From NCBI GenBank assembly GCA_030737875.1, contig CM060925.1, forward strand, positions 481,801,514 to 481,865,513: a DNA stretch of 64,000 nt, in the 5' to 3' direction. The translations under genes were made by a program, and so were the position numbers. The first letter of the stretch is position 1. The number at the start of each line of letters is the position of its first letter. The DNA is from Allium sativum. Its lineage: Eukaryota; Streptophyta; Magnoliopsida; Asparagales; Amaryllidaceae. The notes under the pieces were generated by a model, which saw only the letters and a list, made by a program, of their open reading frames with translations, was not told the DNA's origin and did no database searches. This document shows, one piece after another, positions 36,615 to 49,039 of this stretch.

Positions 36615-38229
36615 GATGTAACAACCCAAATTTCAACAAGTGCGAATATTTCGCAAAATGCTAAAAATCCGGGTGTACTGAAACCCGAGTTGGTTGGTCC
36701 TGCGGAAAGGAAAAGATAAAATATATCAGAGCTCACAATAAAATATCTCACAGCGAAATGAATAGAATATAGTAGTAGGCAAATACTTACCCTAATAATG
36801 GCATTGTCCAACAAGTGTCTTAAGCTATGTAATTTTTGCTACCTGTATATCTTGCGGATTTGTTATAAGGAAGGGGTCAAAACAATTGTTCTGGTGAATG
36901 GACAACATATACTTTATAAATAACATTACATATACCGTTCTATCACTAGTTTACCTTTATGAAGTTATTTAGGTCTATTACACATTAAGCTTCTGATTTC
37001 ATGATTGAATCGTACCCATCTACTCCTAAGTGGATTAACCTAATAAGTCATATATATAGCTATATGCCAGATATATCAAGGTACTCCACATAGTATCCTC
37101 CTCAAGTGGTCTCCATTGCTGCATTGCGTAAACTTACTAGACCTCCATCGCCACGCTATGAGAGCGTACTGGATCATGCTACGAAAGCACACTAAGTCTC
37201 CATCGCTATGCTACGAAAATGTACTAGGCTATGCTATGAAAGTGAATAAGTCTCTACCACTGTGCCACTAAGAAGCCCGAACCCTGAGTTCTCCCTAGTA
37301 CTCAGTCAGGGGATTTCCATATCTATGAAGAATGGCTTCGTTAGGCCCATAATACATATATCAAAGATTGGCATGTCTCTTTCAGAGGCTGTGGCCCTAC
37401 CCGCCTCCATAGCTAATGAAAGACCATTCAAAGAGATAAGTGATCTTGCCCTACCAAACAATCTAAGCATTTAATTTGACGTTATCCCTTATCCAAAGAC
37501 CTAATAGCAAAAGATCATTGGCCTTTTGGTTTTACCCCAGTATTTCTCCTACCGCTCTGAACGATGATGACGGGTATCTGAGGACATACTTTCCTTGTTG
37601 GGTCCGAACCACGAAGCATGCTCTCTTGAGCCGAGGCAGCCGCTGAATCATCCCAATCGGTTTTCTGGCTACCCTCAACCATATATGCAGTCAAGGCATA
37701 CTCTTTAGATTTAACCATATAGACCATGCCTCTGTGGGTATAGCTTCGTTAGGCCTACCATAGAGGACCATTATAGAGTATCCTCACATCCCGTAGAAGT
37801 CCCGCACTTGTTTCCAGTCGCATCGAATAATAAGTTGGACATGCTCCCACCTCGGACGCTTATGATGATTTGCGCAGTTGGGCTCTTCATTCCCACAGAC
37901 TGGACCAAACGCACACAGCTATTTTATTAGATCTTATGTCTAATTTACAATTATGTTTTTACTTCCTAGTTTTTTCATAGATTAACAATATTCATTAATT
38001 TATTTAATCTGAATATTATTTGTTTATCAATTTCATTGACCAGTCGCAAGGCTATCATAAAATCTTTGGCTCGTAACTTACACCTTGTAAATTAATATGT
38101 TCATATTATAGCATAATGTCATTTAGGCTCTTAACTTACAACTTGTAATATATATATATATATATATGTTCATATTATAGACTAATACCTTTTAAACATT
38201 TCCTGTCATATTAATATTTGCAATTCAAC

Positions 38230-38766
38230 TGTGATAACCGCCAGACTCAAACCATTAACCTCCCGTAAAGCAACACCATGCACTAACCACTATGCTAAAA
38301 GTTCTTTGTGTTAGATTTTTAAGAGGGGTGTTATAGACTAACCCGTTTAAAAGCCCAATGTACTCGTTGGCTCATATCACTCACCACCCAGGCGTTGTGC
38401 ATGTAACCCACATTAGTACCACATGGACTAACATCCACAACATTACACACACAATCTTAGCTAGGAATAGGCTTTGATACCAAATGTGATAACCGCGGGA
38501 TTCGAACCCCCAATCTCTCATTAAGCAACACAACACACTAACCACTCTACTAAAAGTTTTGTGTTATCTTTTCGAGAGGGGTTTTAATAAGCACTGTGAT
38601 TTGACTTGGTTTTTTAAATGATGTTTAAAGTTTTCCACTATGTTTTACGTTTTTGTCTTGTGAATTTTAGTCTCAGTGTTATTACTTTATACCTAAGCGA
38701 TTCATAAACATTAGTGCATCTAGGTGACTTTAAGGGGTGTGAGTTGTTTCATTTAGTATCAGAACC
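38230..38766. mobile_element. TRIM-like insertion in the element B LTR
   Basis: The 3' LTR of B lacks this block, so it is an insertion. It holds two similar segments of about 110 bp, each opening TGTGATAACCGC (38230 and 38485) and containing CACTAACCACT and a GAGAGGGG or AAGAGGGG stretch. GGCTTTGATACCA at 38470-38482, read on the - strand, is a near-match to the tRNA-Met primer site and lies two bases before the second copy. That is the layout of a terminal-repeat retrotransposon in miniature. A weaker TAGTATCAGAACC at about 38756 on the + strand leaves orientation uncertain. Confidence 0.5.
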
Positions 38767-39890
38767 TCATATGTTTATTTTATTATGATTTCTAAATTTT
38801 CGTATGCTTGCAAATATAAGTTACGGTTGTAAGTTTATAATATACCTCCCATATTCCTTCTTTCATACCATCTTCTAATCATGTTACTCTTTCACCTTTT
38901 CGTCTTTACAATTTATTCTTTTGGAAGTTAGGCCTATTCCAAATTATTTGTTTACTAAAAATGTATAAAATTTATTTCCATAATAGTTAATCACTGTAAT
39001 AGGAACCCATAATTACAAGACATTAATTTTCTAAAACCTTTTCCTATTTCGCACTAATCCCTGCCTTTACTTGTTTTCGTATTTGCAATCATGTTTCCTA
39101 TTTTCCTTTTGACCAAACTACGTAAATATATTCCTCATTTCTTGACCAATCAATATAGGCTACTCCTAACATTTCATTTTATAGATATATGTGAATTCAT
39201 GTTTTTCCTCTTTTTATTTCCGACACATGTTTCCTTTTTGTTATCATTTTGATATAAAAGTTCATTTTACCCCCAAATTATCAAATTCTCTTTTATTCAT
39301 AACTCCAATTGAATTATCTTTTCCTATGTGCGCAAACACAAGAGATTATAATCAGTTGCACAAAACTAGATGCACAATTTCAGACTTGTACGTATACCAA
39401 TATTGTTGATTTACACATATTTTGTGCATGCCCAAAATTCAACATAAAACTATAAATTTCGACGCAGAAAAGGGGAAAGGAGAATAGAGAAAAAATGTTA
39501 TAAATTTTTACGGGAATCAAATGATACCATATACTATTATAAGAAAATGAAATTTAAATCCACTCACTTGATTGCACTCCAATTCCTGAATTTGATTCAG
39601 ATTTATCATTTGTGGACTTCCTAATTAAATCTACCACTATAATTATCACAGATTTACAAAAATGGTTCTAATAGAATGAAAATAATAATATTAGATTCGA
39701 ATTCAAGGAATTTACCTCATACCGATGGGGAATCTGGGCACTTATAGCCTAAATCTACAACATTGATATATAGATCTTAAATCAGAAACCCTAAAACTAA
39801 TATACATTCTGAAGAGTTTGGAGTGGAAAGAGAAAGGCAAAGCTCTGGCATCCTCTTAGAAAATATAAGCTGGAAGCTAGGCATTACTGG

Positions 39891-40115
39891 TTTATTTATA
39901 GCCGCCTAGAAGGACCACGTCCATTTGATTAAAAAAAAAACTAAATTTTAGTCGTTAACAAAAACAAAATCACGTTGGATTTGGTCCGAATGGGTCGACC
40001 CATGCTTTAGCCGGGTTGACCCCTGGGTCGACACAGTCCTTAAGTGTGTCAACTTCTGGGTCGACACAGTTCTTAAGTGTGTCGACACACTACTAGCCTA
40101 GGTTGACCGACATAC
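39891..40115 (-). promoter_or_regulatory. GTCGAC patch and TATA box of the element B LTR
   Basis: GTCGAC occurs at about 39993, 40026, 40061 and 40078 in two tandem 35-bp units (TGGGTCGACACAG, then TTAAGTGTGTC). On the - strand it is followed about 80 bases on by GGCTATAAATAAA (39903-39891), a good TATA box. Patch then TATA is the same order as in element A. Confidence 0.6.
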
Positions 40116-40482
40116 GATTTTAAATTGTATATCGGGTCATTTCCTATGGGATTATTGTTGTGTTTAAACGTCTTCTTAACGTTTATTAATTCCTAACCGT
40201 TTTCATTAATTTCTGAATTTCATTTTCTACTTTGACGCACGTTCAAATTTTGAATTTAAAGACATGATTTGTTGTGTGTATATATTTACACATAATTTCT
40301 AACGTTAATAACTTTTTCGTTTAGACTCCGTTTAGGAAAAATTATATATGTAAACGAATTAGAAAATTGTTACGAATGCAATGGTATATGTTTCAAAGCC
40401 AAATTCTAAAGATCGAAAAATGTCGATTTTTCATTTACGATTATTTAAATTTCGATTTTATATTTTTATTCTTAAAGTTACA

Positions 40483-43430
40483 GTAATTAAGTGTAAGACG
40501 ACTCCAAAGCATTCTATGACTTTTGTTTCCACTCTTGATTCCCATCCAAGTGATCTTATCACTATTTTGCTTATTCAAAAATTTCCTAATATTCTTGGTG
40601 AAGTGACAAGTTTGCCATTTCAATGCAAAACATAGTTCTAAATTTACACAATTGAAGCTAAAGTTATATCACTCCATTTGAGAAAAATTCCGCTCAAGAT
40701 AAAGTCAGAATTAAAGATACAAATTGATAATTTACTTTCAAAAAAACAAAATAGGTGAAGTTGTTCAGAGTGGAGAGCTACAATAATATTCTTTACTGAA
40801 TATGAAGGTTCCCAAAAGGATGAGAGTAAACTACAGTGAGTTGAACAAGCTTACCCACAAGAATAGATATCCAATCCGTATATAAATGATATGTTTGATC
40901 AGTTATATGATACATAACTATTTTCAAAACTTGACCTTGCCTCAAGTTTTTTCAACTTAGAATTATGGACGATATTTACATGACAACTTTCTATACAAAA
41001 GATGGCTTATTTGAATGGTTGGTTATGCCTTTTGGTTTAACAAATGCTCTAGCTTATTTTGTTGACCTTATAAACAAAGTATTTTGAGAAGTTTTGAAGA
41101 CATTCGTTCTTACTTAATTGATGTTATTTTGGTATTTTCAAAGGCAAAGGAGAAGCACGAAGTTCATCTTAAATTCATGTTTGTGACTTTGATAAATCAC
41201 TAGTTGAAAGGTAAGTTTGCTAAATGTGATAAAGTCAGACTTCTTGGGTGTATGGTCTCTATGAACGGGATTACAGTTTCTTTAGCTAAGACTATTGTGA
41301 TCAATGCACATTCTTTCAATCATTTTCCCTATATTTTGATTTATCTTATCACGTTAGATTCAAAATTCATACCTCTCGCTAAATTCACTAGATCAGGAAA
41401 TTCCTAATACTCCAACAGACGTTCAAAGTTTCTTAGGCTTAGCTAATTATTAATCGAGCATTTATCTCATATTTCCTTACATTTAACATCTTTGACTAGG
41501 AAGAATTAACAAATTCCAGAAAGCGTTCGATGAAATAAAATAAAATTCAACCGTTTCTCTTGTTCTTACTGCTCCAAATGAATGTAATTATTTAAAAGCA
41601 TATTACAATGCTTCCAAAATGGGCTTGGTGCCATTTTAGTGCAACATGGAAAAGTCACTGCTTATGTTCGTAGACAATTGAAGGTTTACGAAATCAACTA
41701 CGCGAAACATGATCCTGAGTATTTGTAGTAGTTTTGCCCTGTAGAAGTGGAGACATCATTTTTGGGAATGAAGTTCAATCTCTTTTCTAAACATAAGTCA
41801 CTGAACTTTAATTTTACTTAAAAGGATCTCATAGAAAAAAACGTAGTGGCTGATTCTTTAAGTAGAAAAAGAGTCATGCTATCTCAACTCATTGCTTCTA
41901 CGACTCTTGTGGATCACACTGCTATAAAACAGGATAGAGACACAAAAATAAGACGTATCAAGGAAAATGTTCAAAAAAGGAAAGGTGACACAAGTGGATG
42001 TGATGCAAAAATTAACAAAGATAGAATTCTGAGAATTAATAATAGATTTATGTTCTGAATATAGATGATTTGAGATAAGAAGTACTCAGAGAGAATCATA
42101 TGTTTAGACTTTTTATTCATCCAAGAGTTACAAAATTGAATTAGAATATGAAAAAAATGTATTGGTTGTAAGGAACAAAAAGAGACATCTTTATATGTTT
42201 TAGTAGATGTGCCACTTGTTAACATTATGGGTGATCAACAAAAGATATTATGATTATTGCAATTTCTTGAGATTTTGACTTTTAAACATGACCAAATTTC
42301 TATGGATTTTATTGATTAGCTGTTGAGGATGAGAAGGCGTATTGAAAGCATATGGTGATTATTGATAGATTGAAAAATTCTATCAATTTTATCCCTATTA
42401 AGACAACGTAAACTACTTCAAGTTTGATTGAGATTTATATGAGAGAAGTTGTCCGACTCCAAGGAGTTTCGACAAACATAGTGTGTAATGAAAACTTCAT
42501 TTTCACAAGCTAGTTTTGGAAAGCTTTTCAGGACACGTTGGGTACTCAACTAAATTTGACCATAGCTTATCATCCTCAAATGGATGGATAAACTAAAAGA
42601 ATAAATCATATTCTCGAAGACCTTTGAGCTTGTACTCTATATTTTAGGCAATCTTGGGAAGACCACCTCTATCTTGTTGAATTTACCTATAATATTAGTT
42701 ATAAGGTACAATTACATTCAAATAAATGTAATAATATTTATAGAAAGAAATTAATTATTCTTTAAAATCCAAGCGAGCATTGATATGGTACCATTTAAAG
42801 CTCTTTACAGACAACTCGTAATTCCCCATCATGTTAGGTAGAGATAGTAGGTCGACTTGTTCTTGGGCCGAAAGGATTCTCAAAGCTTCTAAGAAAGTCG
42901 AAGAGGTTAGAAATAAAATGAAGGCTGCCTAAGGCAGATAAAAAAGTATTCTGATTGAAGGAGGAGTGATTTGGTATTTCTAGTTAGAGATAAAGCTTTC
43001 TCAAAATTTCACCTCTAAGGAATTATATATGGTTTGAGAGGAAAGGAAAGCTAGCACCAAGAATTATGGATCCTTTCCATATCATGTAAGATTGATACTA
43101 TGGTTTATAGGATGGGATTACCATCGATTCTATCTTGCACGCATAATGTGTTTCATGTCTCACATCTTTGTAAATATACATATGACCCATAAACGATAGT
43201 TTAGTTTACTTAATTAAAAGAACTAGATGTTGAGCCAAATCTTACTATAGAGAGAAAACCACATCATATTGTTGACCAAAGTACAAAGCAGTAGAGAGGG
43301 GAGATGACCAATCTCGTCAAGTTCCATTGGAGTAATAATGGACAAGATTGCACTTAGAAGATGGAAGACAATATCCATGCTTCTATTTCCAAACTAATGT
43401 AGTCTTTACATGTGGAGCATGTGGTTTGAC
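40483..43430 (+). pseudogene. Element H pol: reverse transcriptase, integrase, chromodomain-like end
   Basis: Decayed in all frames but recognisable in order: V-I-K-C-K-T (40483), RT with Y-S-E-L-N-K-L-T (about 40830), [15 protein letters not shown] (about 41010-41050) and I-D-V-I-L-V-F-S where Y-V-D-D is expected (about 41120), so one catalytic Asp is lost. Integrase follows: N-E-N where D-R-D is usual (about 42490), Y-H-P-Q-M-D-G (about 42570) and E-D-H-L-Y-L-V-E-F-T-Y. At 43220-43400 L-D-V-E-P-N-L-T and a short basic/aromatic stretch resemble a chromodomain. It continues from 31795 across nested element B. Confidence 0.8.
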
Positions 43431-44034
43431 TCTCTTATGTCTGCTTGTTTGTTTGCCTTCTATTATTTTACCTTGTTCTTGGACAAAAATATTTTAGTGA
43501 GAGAGATCGTAATGACTAGAGTTTTAACAAATTTAATTATGTAATTTAAATACCAATTATGAATAAAAGTATATTTTAGAAATGTATTTTTTCTCTTACC
43601 TAAAAATAACTTAAATTTTTTTATAAGCAAGTAGTCAAAATATTGTTTCATCAAATTATGATTTCTTTAGCTCCATTTAGTGTAATTCGTCGATTACTAT
43701 AAGTTTCAATTAATAGTTTGAATGTTAAAATGAAATTTTGGTATGTTCGTTGCGACACAGATATTTGTTTTCCATTTTGTCTTCTCTCATTGATCACAAT
43801 AATATTTTTGTTTTCTAAGTTTAGTCTCTGGAAAATCGTGTAGGGGTCTTAGAACTAACGATGTTAGGGTATATCTACAATTTAGATTAAGACCTATATG
43901 TGTGTTAGTTTAGCCTCCTGGAGACTAGTCTTGCTAGGTCACTCTATTATCTCGAGAGAATATCCTAATCATAAGAAAATTTTATTTTCTTGCATTAATC
44001 AATATTGAAATCTAGAGGAGGAATTATATTTATA
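43431..44034. other. Unassigned AT-rich stretch
   Basis: It follows the H pol end and may contain its 3' LTR, but no polypurine tract or LTR terminus could be located. No coding sense. Confidence 0.45.
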
Positions 44035-44569
44035 GTGTGGTGCTAAAGGCACCCAAATTTCCTTTTCCTATTACCATAACCAAAAAATACCACAAAATTA
44101 TCCTTTCATTCTTCCTAATATCTCACACTAAAAAATAGGGGCTACCACCGTTTATACCTATTTATCCCTCTTAGCTTCAATTTGTCAATTCTTTCTCTTT
44201 CAAAAACCCTAGATTGTCATGTTTTTTGTTTCTGACGTGTTCATCCATCTTTTTTCTTCACTGAATTCTATGCTACTACAAGAATGAGTGGATGCAAACA
44301 AAAAAGTTATGAATGAATATCGAATTTAGCAAAATGGTAGAAAAAGTGAAGATGAATTTTGAAGCCGTGAAAAGCAGTAGCGGTAAAGAAATGAATAAAT
44401 TAGAGTTTTAGATTTGGGTTAAATACGTGATTATTTTGGCAGCCAATGGTTTAGTGAGAAATTAGAAAGAGATCAATGTGGTATTAGAAAGCATACAAAA
44501 TTTAATGTGTTTTAACTTTTTAGTTGTGGTAATAAGAAGAGGAAATTGGGGTGCCCTTAGCACCCCACT
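44035..44569. mobile_element. MITE with long terminal inverted repeats, about 535 bp
   Basis: The left end GTGGTGCTAAAGGCACCC and the inverse of the right end GTGGGGTGCTAAGGGCACCCC agree over nearly 50 bases (44035-44084 against 44522-44569). AATTATAT flanks both sides (44022-44029 and 44570-44577), though four bases separate it from the left TIR. No ORF. Family uncertain; long TIRs would suit a Mutator-like MITE. Confidence 0.7.
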
Positions 44570-44622
44570 AATTATATGTTAATGTTCATAATCATCTTTT
44601 CTATATTTTATCCACCTGCTAA

Positions 44623-45861
44623 GGGTATCTACAATAATGGGGTGATTCATGGTCAAAATCATGAATTAAGACCAATTCCCCCCAACAGGTGTTCTTCGCC
44701 TGAATATATAGGGGAAACTACGGGGCCAATTCTAAATCTTGAATTGGCCCCGTGCGCCGACTTTATCTGCGTGTAATGTAGCGCTTTGATTTTTTCGGCG
44801 TGCTCCGTTAAAATCTGCGTGCTACGTCACACGCCAATAAAGTCCAAGAAAATATATTAATTAGGCGACTTATTTGAACGAGCTCTGACGATAGTCCTAG
44901 AACAGATATTGATTGGCTTATCGAATGCCAAGAAAGGCACTACGAGGATGTGCATCGTGATTTTCTAGATCTTAACTTATTTAGACTCCAAGAATCAGTT
45001 GATCAAATATAAGATTTTAGTCACCTGGTAGTTCAACCTGTATTTAAATGAGAGGTACAAGCGACTAATGTTACTCTCCCTCCAGCATAAGAAGTGGTAG
45101 ATCAATACTCAACCAATCAAGTTGTATATGAACAAGAGGTACGAGCGACTACAATTACCCAACCTCCAAACGATCAAGAGGTGAATTCATATCCCGTTTA
45201 TTGCCACCGTGGGTACGCGGTGGAGGTGGTGGTACAGGCGAATGGAGAAAACATTGGTCGTAAGCTCTAGTTATGCTCATTATGCCTGAACGACTGCAAT
45301 TATTCTGAATGGATCCAAGGGGTATTTCTTATGCCAATGAGTTAGAATAAGAGATTAGGCGGCATAGAACTGCTTTGGAATCTCTAGAGATTGAACATAA
45401 CATTTAGTTTTCTTCCATATTTAGTTTCCTACTTTACTTCGACCTAATCGTTAGTTATATCGTTTAGTGCTTCCGGCGCATGTAGTAACGTCTGTTGTAT
45501 TTGTATCAAAGTACTTAATATTAATTGTATCGTTATGTTTATGAGCAATTGTTTTCTTATGCTTTATTACCAGTTGTATCTTGAGTGTTATATGTCCATT
45601 CAAACGTTTTATCAACCTAAAACACTTAATAAACCTAAAAGGAATAAAAAATCATTTTTCACATAATATTTATAGTTTAGTGGTTAGTTTATTTATTAGC
45701 ATAAGCCTAAATTGAATTATTACATAGGGCGTTGTTTTATCAACGTGTTACGATAAAACATCGATATTATTAGCGCGTTGTGATAAAATAGGAGCACGCC
45801 GACAACCCCCTGAATCTTACAGGTCGTAATATTACGACTTGTAAGTTCATTCGAGATGCTT
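44623..45861. mobile_element. PIF/Harbinger-like element, about 1.24 kb
   Basis: It starts GGGTATCTACAATAATGG after TAA (44620-44622) and ends with the inverse of AAGCATCTCGAATGA followed by TAA (45862-45864). A 3-bp TAA/TTA duplication and GGGCATCT-type ends are typical of this superfamily, but the TIRs match at only about 10 of 15 bases. The interior has a degraded + strand frame (about 44880-45400) without recognisable transposase or Myb motifs. Confidence 0.45.
44721..44752. repeat. Perfect 12-bp hairpin inside the PIF-like element
   Basis: CGGGGCCAATTC (44721-44732) and GAATTGGCCCCG (44741-44752) enclose an 8-base loop. It may mark the edge of another small insertion. Confidence 0.7.
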
Positions 45862-46065
45862 TAAGTCTATCACCTTTATTTCTACTTTCTTCTTCGTTCT
45901 CTGCCTGTAGAGCACTCTAATCCGACCTTCCGCCTATTAACTTCCTCCATCTCCAAGCTTCACATCACAACCTCCACCTACCATCTATTTCCATCTTCCT
46001 ATATAAAAAGAAATCCAAAACCCCCACTAACCAGAACTGTCATAACCATGCTCCTTCCCTTTCAC

Positions 46066-46273
46066 CTAGTGGCAGAACTAGAGCACAAACAATAAAGGGG
46101 CCAATTTTTTGGAGGGGCCAATTTTTTGAACTGAAACACAAAATTATTTGAAATATACATGAATTGATGAAAACAATAAAGACTGCAGAAGACGATGAGT
46201 TAAAGTGCAAGATGATTCTTATTCTTTTTTTTTTGGTTGGAGGGGCACTGGCCCTATAATAGTTCTGCCCCTG
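46066..46273. mobile_element. hAT-type MITE, about 208 bp
   Basis: The right end read inward is CAGGGGCAGAACTA; the left end is CTAGTGGCAGAACTA. The flanks are CCTTTCAC (46058-46065) and (G)CTTTCAC (46273-46280), a 7-8-bp target duplication as hAT elements make. GGGGCCAATTTTTTG is repeated near the left end. No ORF. Confidence 0.65.
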
Positions 46274-46280
46274 CTTTCAC

Positions 46281-47249
46281 TGTTGTTCCCAGATCCGACC
46301 AGCACCTCTTCCCTTACCTCCGCAGTAGCCTACATCCCCAGCTTCTCCTTCTCTCTTTCTCCATCAACCGTCACGACCATGATTCAACCGTATCTACCAT
46401 CAACCCAACTGCCATGCTGTTTTGCTTACAGCCTTCCAGTCACTATGTTCGCTGCTTTGGGTTATGTGTTGTAGCCGAGTGTTTAAACTCATGAAGTACT
46501 ATACTTATGATACAAGTTAAATTAGTACCTTGGTATGATAGTTAGTATCGTGATGTTGTTCGTTAATTAAATTATTTAAACTGAATATCATTGATAGTTG
46601 AATTCCTTGATATGCAATAGTCAGTAATTAGTCTGAGTTATGATTGCTGGGTTGATGTGTATAATCATTAGTTGATAACCAATGGTATTATGAATATATT
46701 TATACGTTAACCATTGATTTCAATATACTATATCACCTTGCTTGAAATATAGGAGTTTTATAAATTAACGTATGAATCTTTTGAATGTAGAAAGGTGATA
46801 TAAAAACCCCTTGGATATCTTATATTAATATGTGGAAAAATTTAGAATTAATATCTTATAACCTTGTCTAAAAATTTGGTTTTTGATAAACTATTGTTTT
46901 TGTCCTTATTCATAAAAAAATCATGAATAGATGTGCTTAACACCGAGTTTTTAGTATGTTATAAAGAATGAAATTTTGTATAGGATAATATAAAATTTGG
47001 TATGGAGTTTACATGTAGATTATTCAAAATAAATTATTTAATTAAATTAAAAATAAAATTTAAAGACATTCTATAATGATGTGTTATTTTAATGTGAAAA
47101 TTTTTCTGTAATTTCATTACAGTAAAGTAAAATATTTTGTTATGCAACTGATGTTTTATTCAACCATTTATGTATTTTTTAGTTTATTTTAAACAAAAAG
47201 CTTTATTGTAAAAAAGTACTTTTAGAAAACTATGTTTTTGACTTGAAAA
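46281..47249. other. Unassigned AT-rich sequence
   Basis: Two overlapping S/P-rich + strand frames near 46205-46494 have no recognisable domain. The rest is plain AT-rich DNA up to the LINE. Confidence 0.45.
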
Positions 47250-48025
47250 TTTGGTATAGATCTAGATTTTTTGCAGAAACGACATACATAAACAAAGAAT
47301 GAAGAAAGCCGTATTTCTCCGATGGCTTACAAAAAACAAAACAACAGTGCAGAAAATGCAACTGAGACTGTGGAACAAAAAACATATATGACATACAAAA
47401 TTGAAAAAACAAAAAACAAGGAACAAAAACCATTAGAATCATCCAAAGGCCAGACTCTACAGCGGAACCAAACAATAGATGCTCCCTGACGAGGAAACGA
47501 AAACAACCTAACCTCTGATCCAACTAGCCTTGATCAACCAAAAGCGAGACCTCTCCTGGTTCCGAAACAATGAAGAAGAGTTCCCATGCCTCGTACAAAC
47601 ACCCTTAAAGATAACCAAAGCTAGTTCCTGCCTCTGAATCATCCGAAACAACAACCACCCAGACTAGAACAACATCCGATCCCCGCTAGAAATAGATCCA
47701 ACCAACAATGCCAGATAACAATCTCCAATCCACGAACTACTCATCAAAGACCTAAAAAAATCATCCCATACCTGCATCGGGATGAGATCACCTGACAATA
47801 GAAAAAGTACATGCCAAAGATAACGAAAGAGAAAAGAGGTTTCCCATGACGGGCCTACTTCTAAATGCAAAGTAAACATCGCCTGAAACTATACGAATGA
47901 TGGAAGACAGATCACAGGCGATTCATCGAACACCGCCTTATTTCGAGAACACCACAGATTCTAGTAGACGAGACAAGAAATAATTTAAGAAGGATAGATC
48001 TAAGATCCTTACCAATCCCTCTAGC

Positions 48026-48250
48026 CTACCAAGCACGACGCCGATCAATCAGAGAAAGTAAGATCCCTTGGAGATCAACCAAATCATTGAAATAAGACCA
48101 AACCTTACCTTCATACTCCCCTTTCAGGAATAAGTGTGCAATAGACTCCACCGTACCGAATCGACAATACTGGCAATGAGAAACGATAGGGATGCCAATC
48201 CTCATTAGGTTAACATCTAAAGGAAGACCCTCATGAAGAATTTTCCACAT
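48026..48250 (-). pseudogene. LINE 2 reverse-transcriptase zinc-binding domain
   Basis: M-W-K-I-L-H-E-G-L-P-L-D, then H-C-Q-Y-C-R-F-G and V-E-S-I-A-H-L-F-L match zf-RVT better than LINE 1 does: the C-x-x-C pair is intact. The C expected after H-L-F is replaced (L-K-G-E). Confidence 0.75.
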
Positions 48251-49039
48251 AATAATGGAAACCTTAGAAGGGATGTGTCTTTCCCAAATATAAGAGAAAA
48301 TACTAACTCTGGGAACTGAGACTCCAGTAAAGTTTCAAGCCGCCCTCAGAAAGAAAGGACCCCCACTCCAGACAACACCTCTACCATGGGAATGGGAAAA
48401 AGCCTTGACTGATTGCATCTGTTTCTAGGTCTTGTTAACATATGACGAGGACTCAGTAAACTCCAAAGGCAAAAGGCGCTGGTACTTAGCATGAAGGAAC
48501 GATGCCCATACAGAGTTGTTAGAATGAGATCTAACCCAAAGATTATAGGTGTAGGCCTTGTAGACATCCCGAGGATTCCACAGGCCTAGGACTCCCTCAT
48601 GCTTTGGTAAAAATGTTATCTCAGGAAACCTAATGATGCGTTTTAGCATCGTCTTTTCCCCATAGAAAAATACGAGGCCAAAGAACGATAGGAACATAAG
48701 AACGATGAGATAAGCATCATGGCAGTAAACACATAAGACCTAAGAGCATCGAGCACGGATTTGATGAGAATAGCCCTTCCAGCCTGTGAGATGAGAGTCG
48801 AGTTCCATCTGAGAATCTGCCCCTAGCTTTGTCAATATGGGGATCGAAAATCGTATTGAGTTTGTGCCTTAATAAAGAACGATGTTGAGATAATTTAGAG
48901 GAAGCGAAGCAACTAGGAAACCCGAGAAGGACTCGATCCAAGAGATCCTTCTAGAGTCCATAGTGTTAGTTGGAACGAAGCATCTTTTCGAAGCATTGAT
49001 CAATTGCCAAAACACCGTTCGTAAAGATGTAGAAAGTGG

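Larger units (their letters stand above)
31795..40482 (-). mobile_element. Element B: non-autonomous LTR retrotransposon nested in H
   Basis: On the - strand: 5' LTR (40482-36617), PBS (36614-36603), leader, one decayed ORF, polypurine tract (33372-33359) and a truncated 3' LTR (33358-31795). No pol is present. It inserted in the H protease region: the first H codons after it, at 40483, resume the protease C-terminal segment. The expected 5-bp duplication GTAAT is seen only on the right; on the left, about 0.7 kb of LTR and a few H codons have been deleted. The ends and flanks resemble elements A and D. Confidence 0.8.
36617..40482 (-). repeat. 5' LTR of element B, with an internal insertion
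   Basis: On the + strand it begins TGTAACAACCC and ends AAAGTTACA. Without the 0.54-kb insert at 38230-38766 it is about 3.3 kb. Homology to 31795-33358 is clear but diverged (for example around 37320-37440 against 31810-31930), so B is much older than A. No coding sequence inside. Confidence 0.8.

Noticed and set aside
46205..46494. Two overlapping S/P-rich + strand frames
   Set aside because: They begin inside the hAT MITE and have no recognisable domain.
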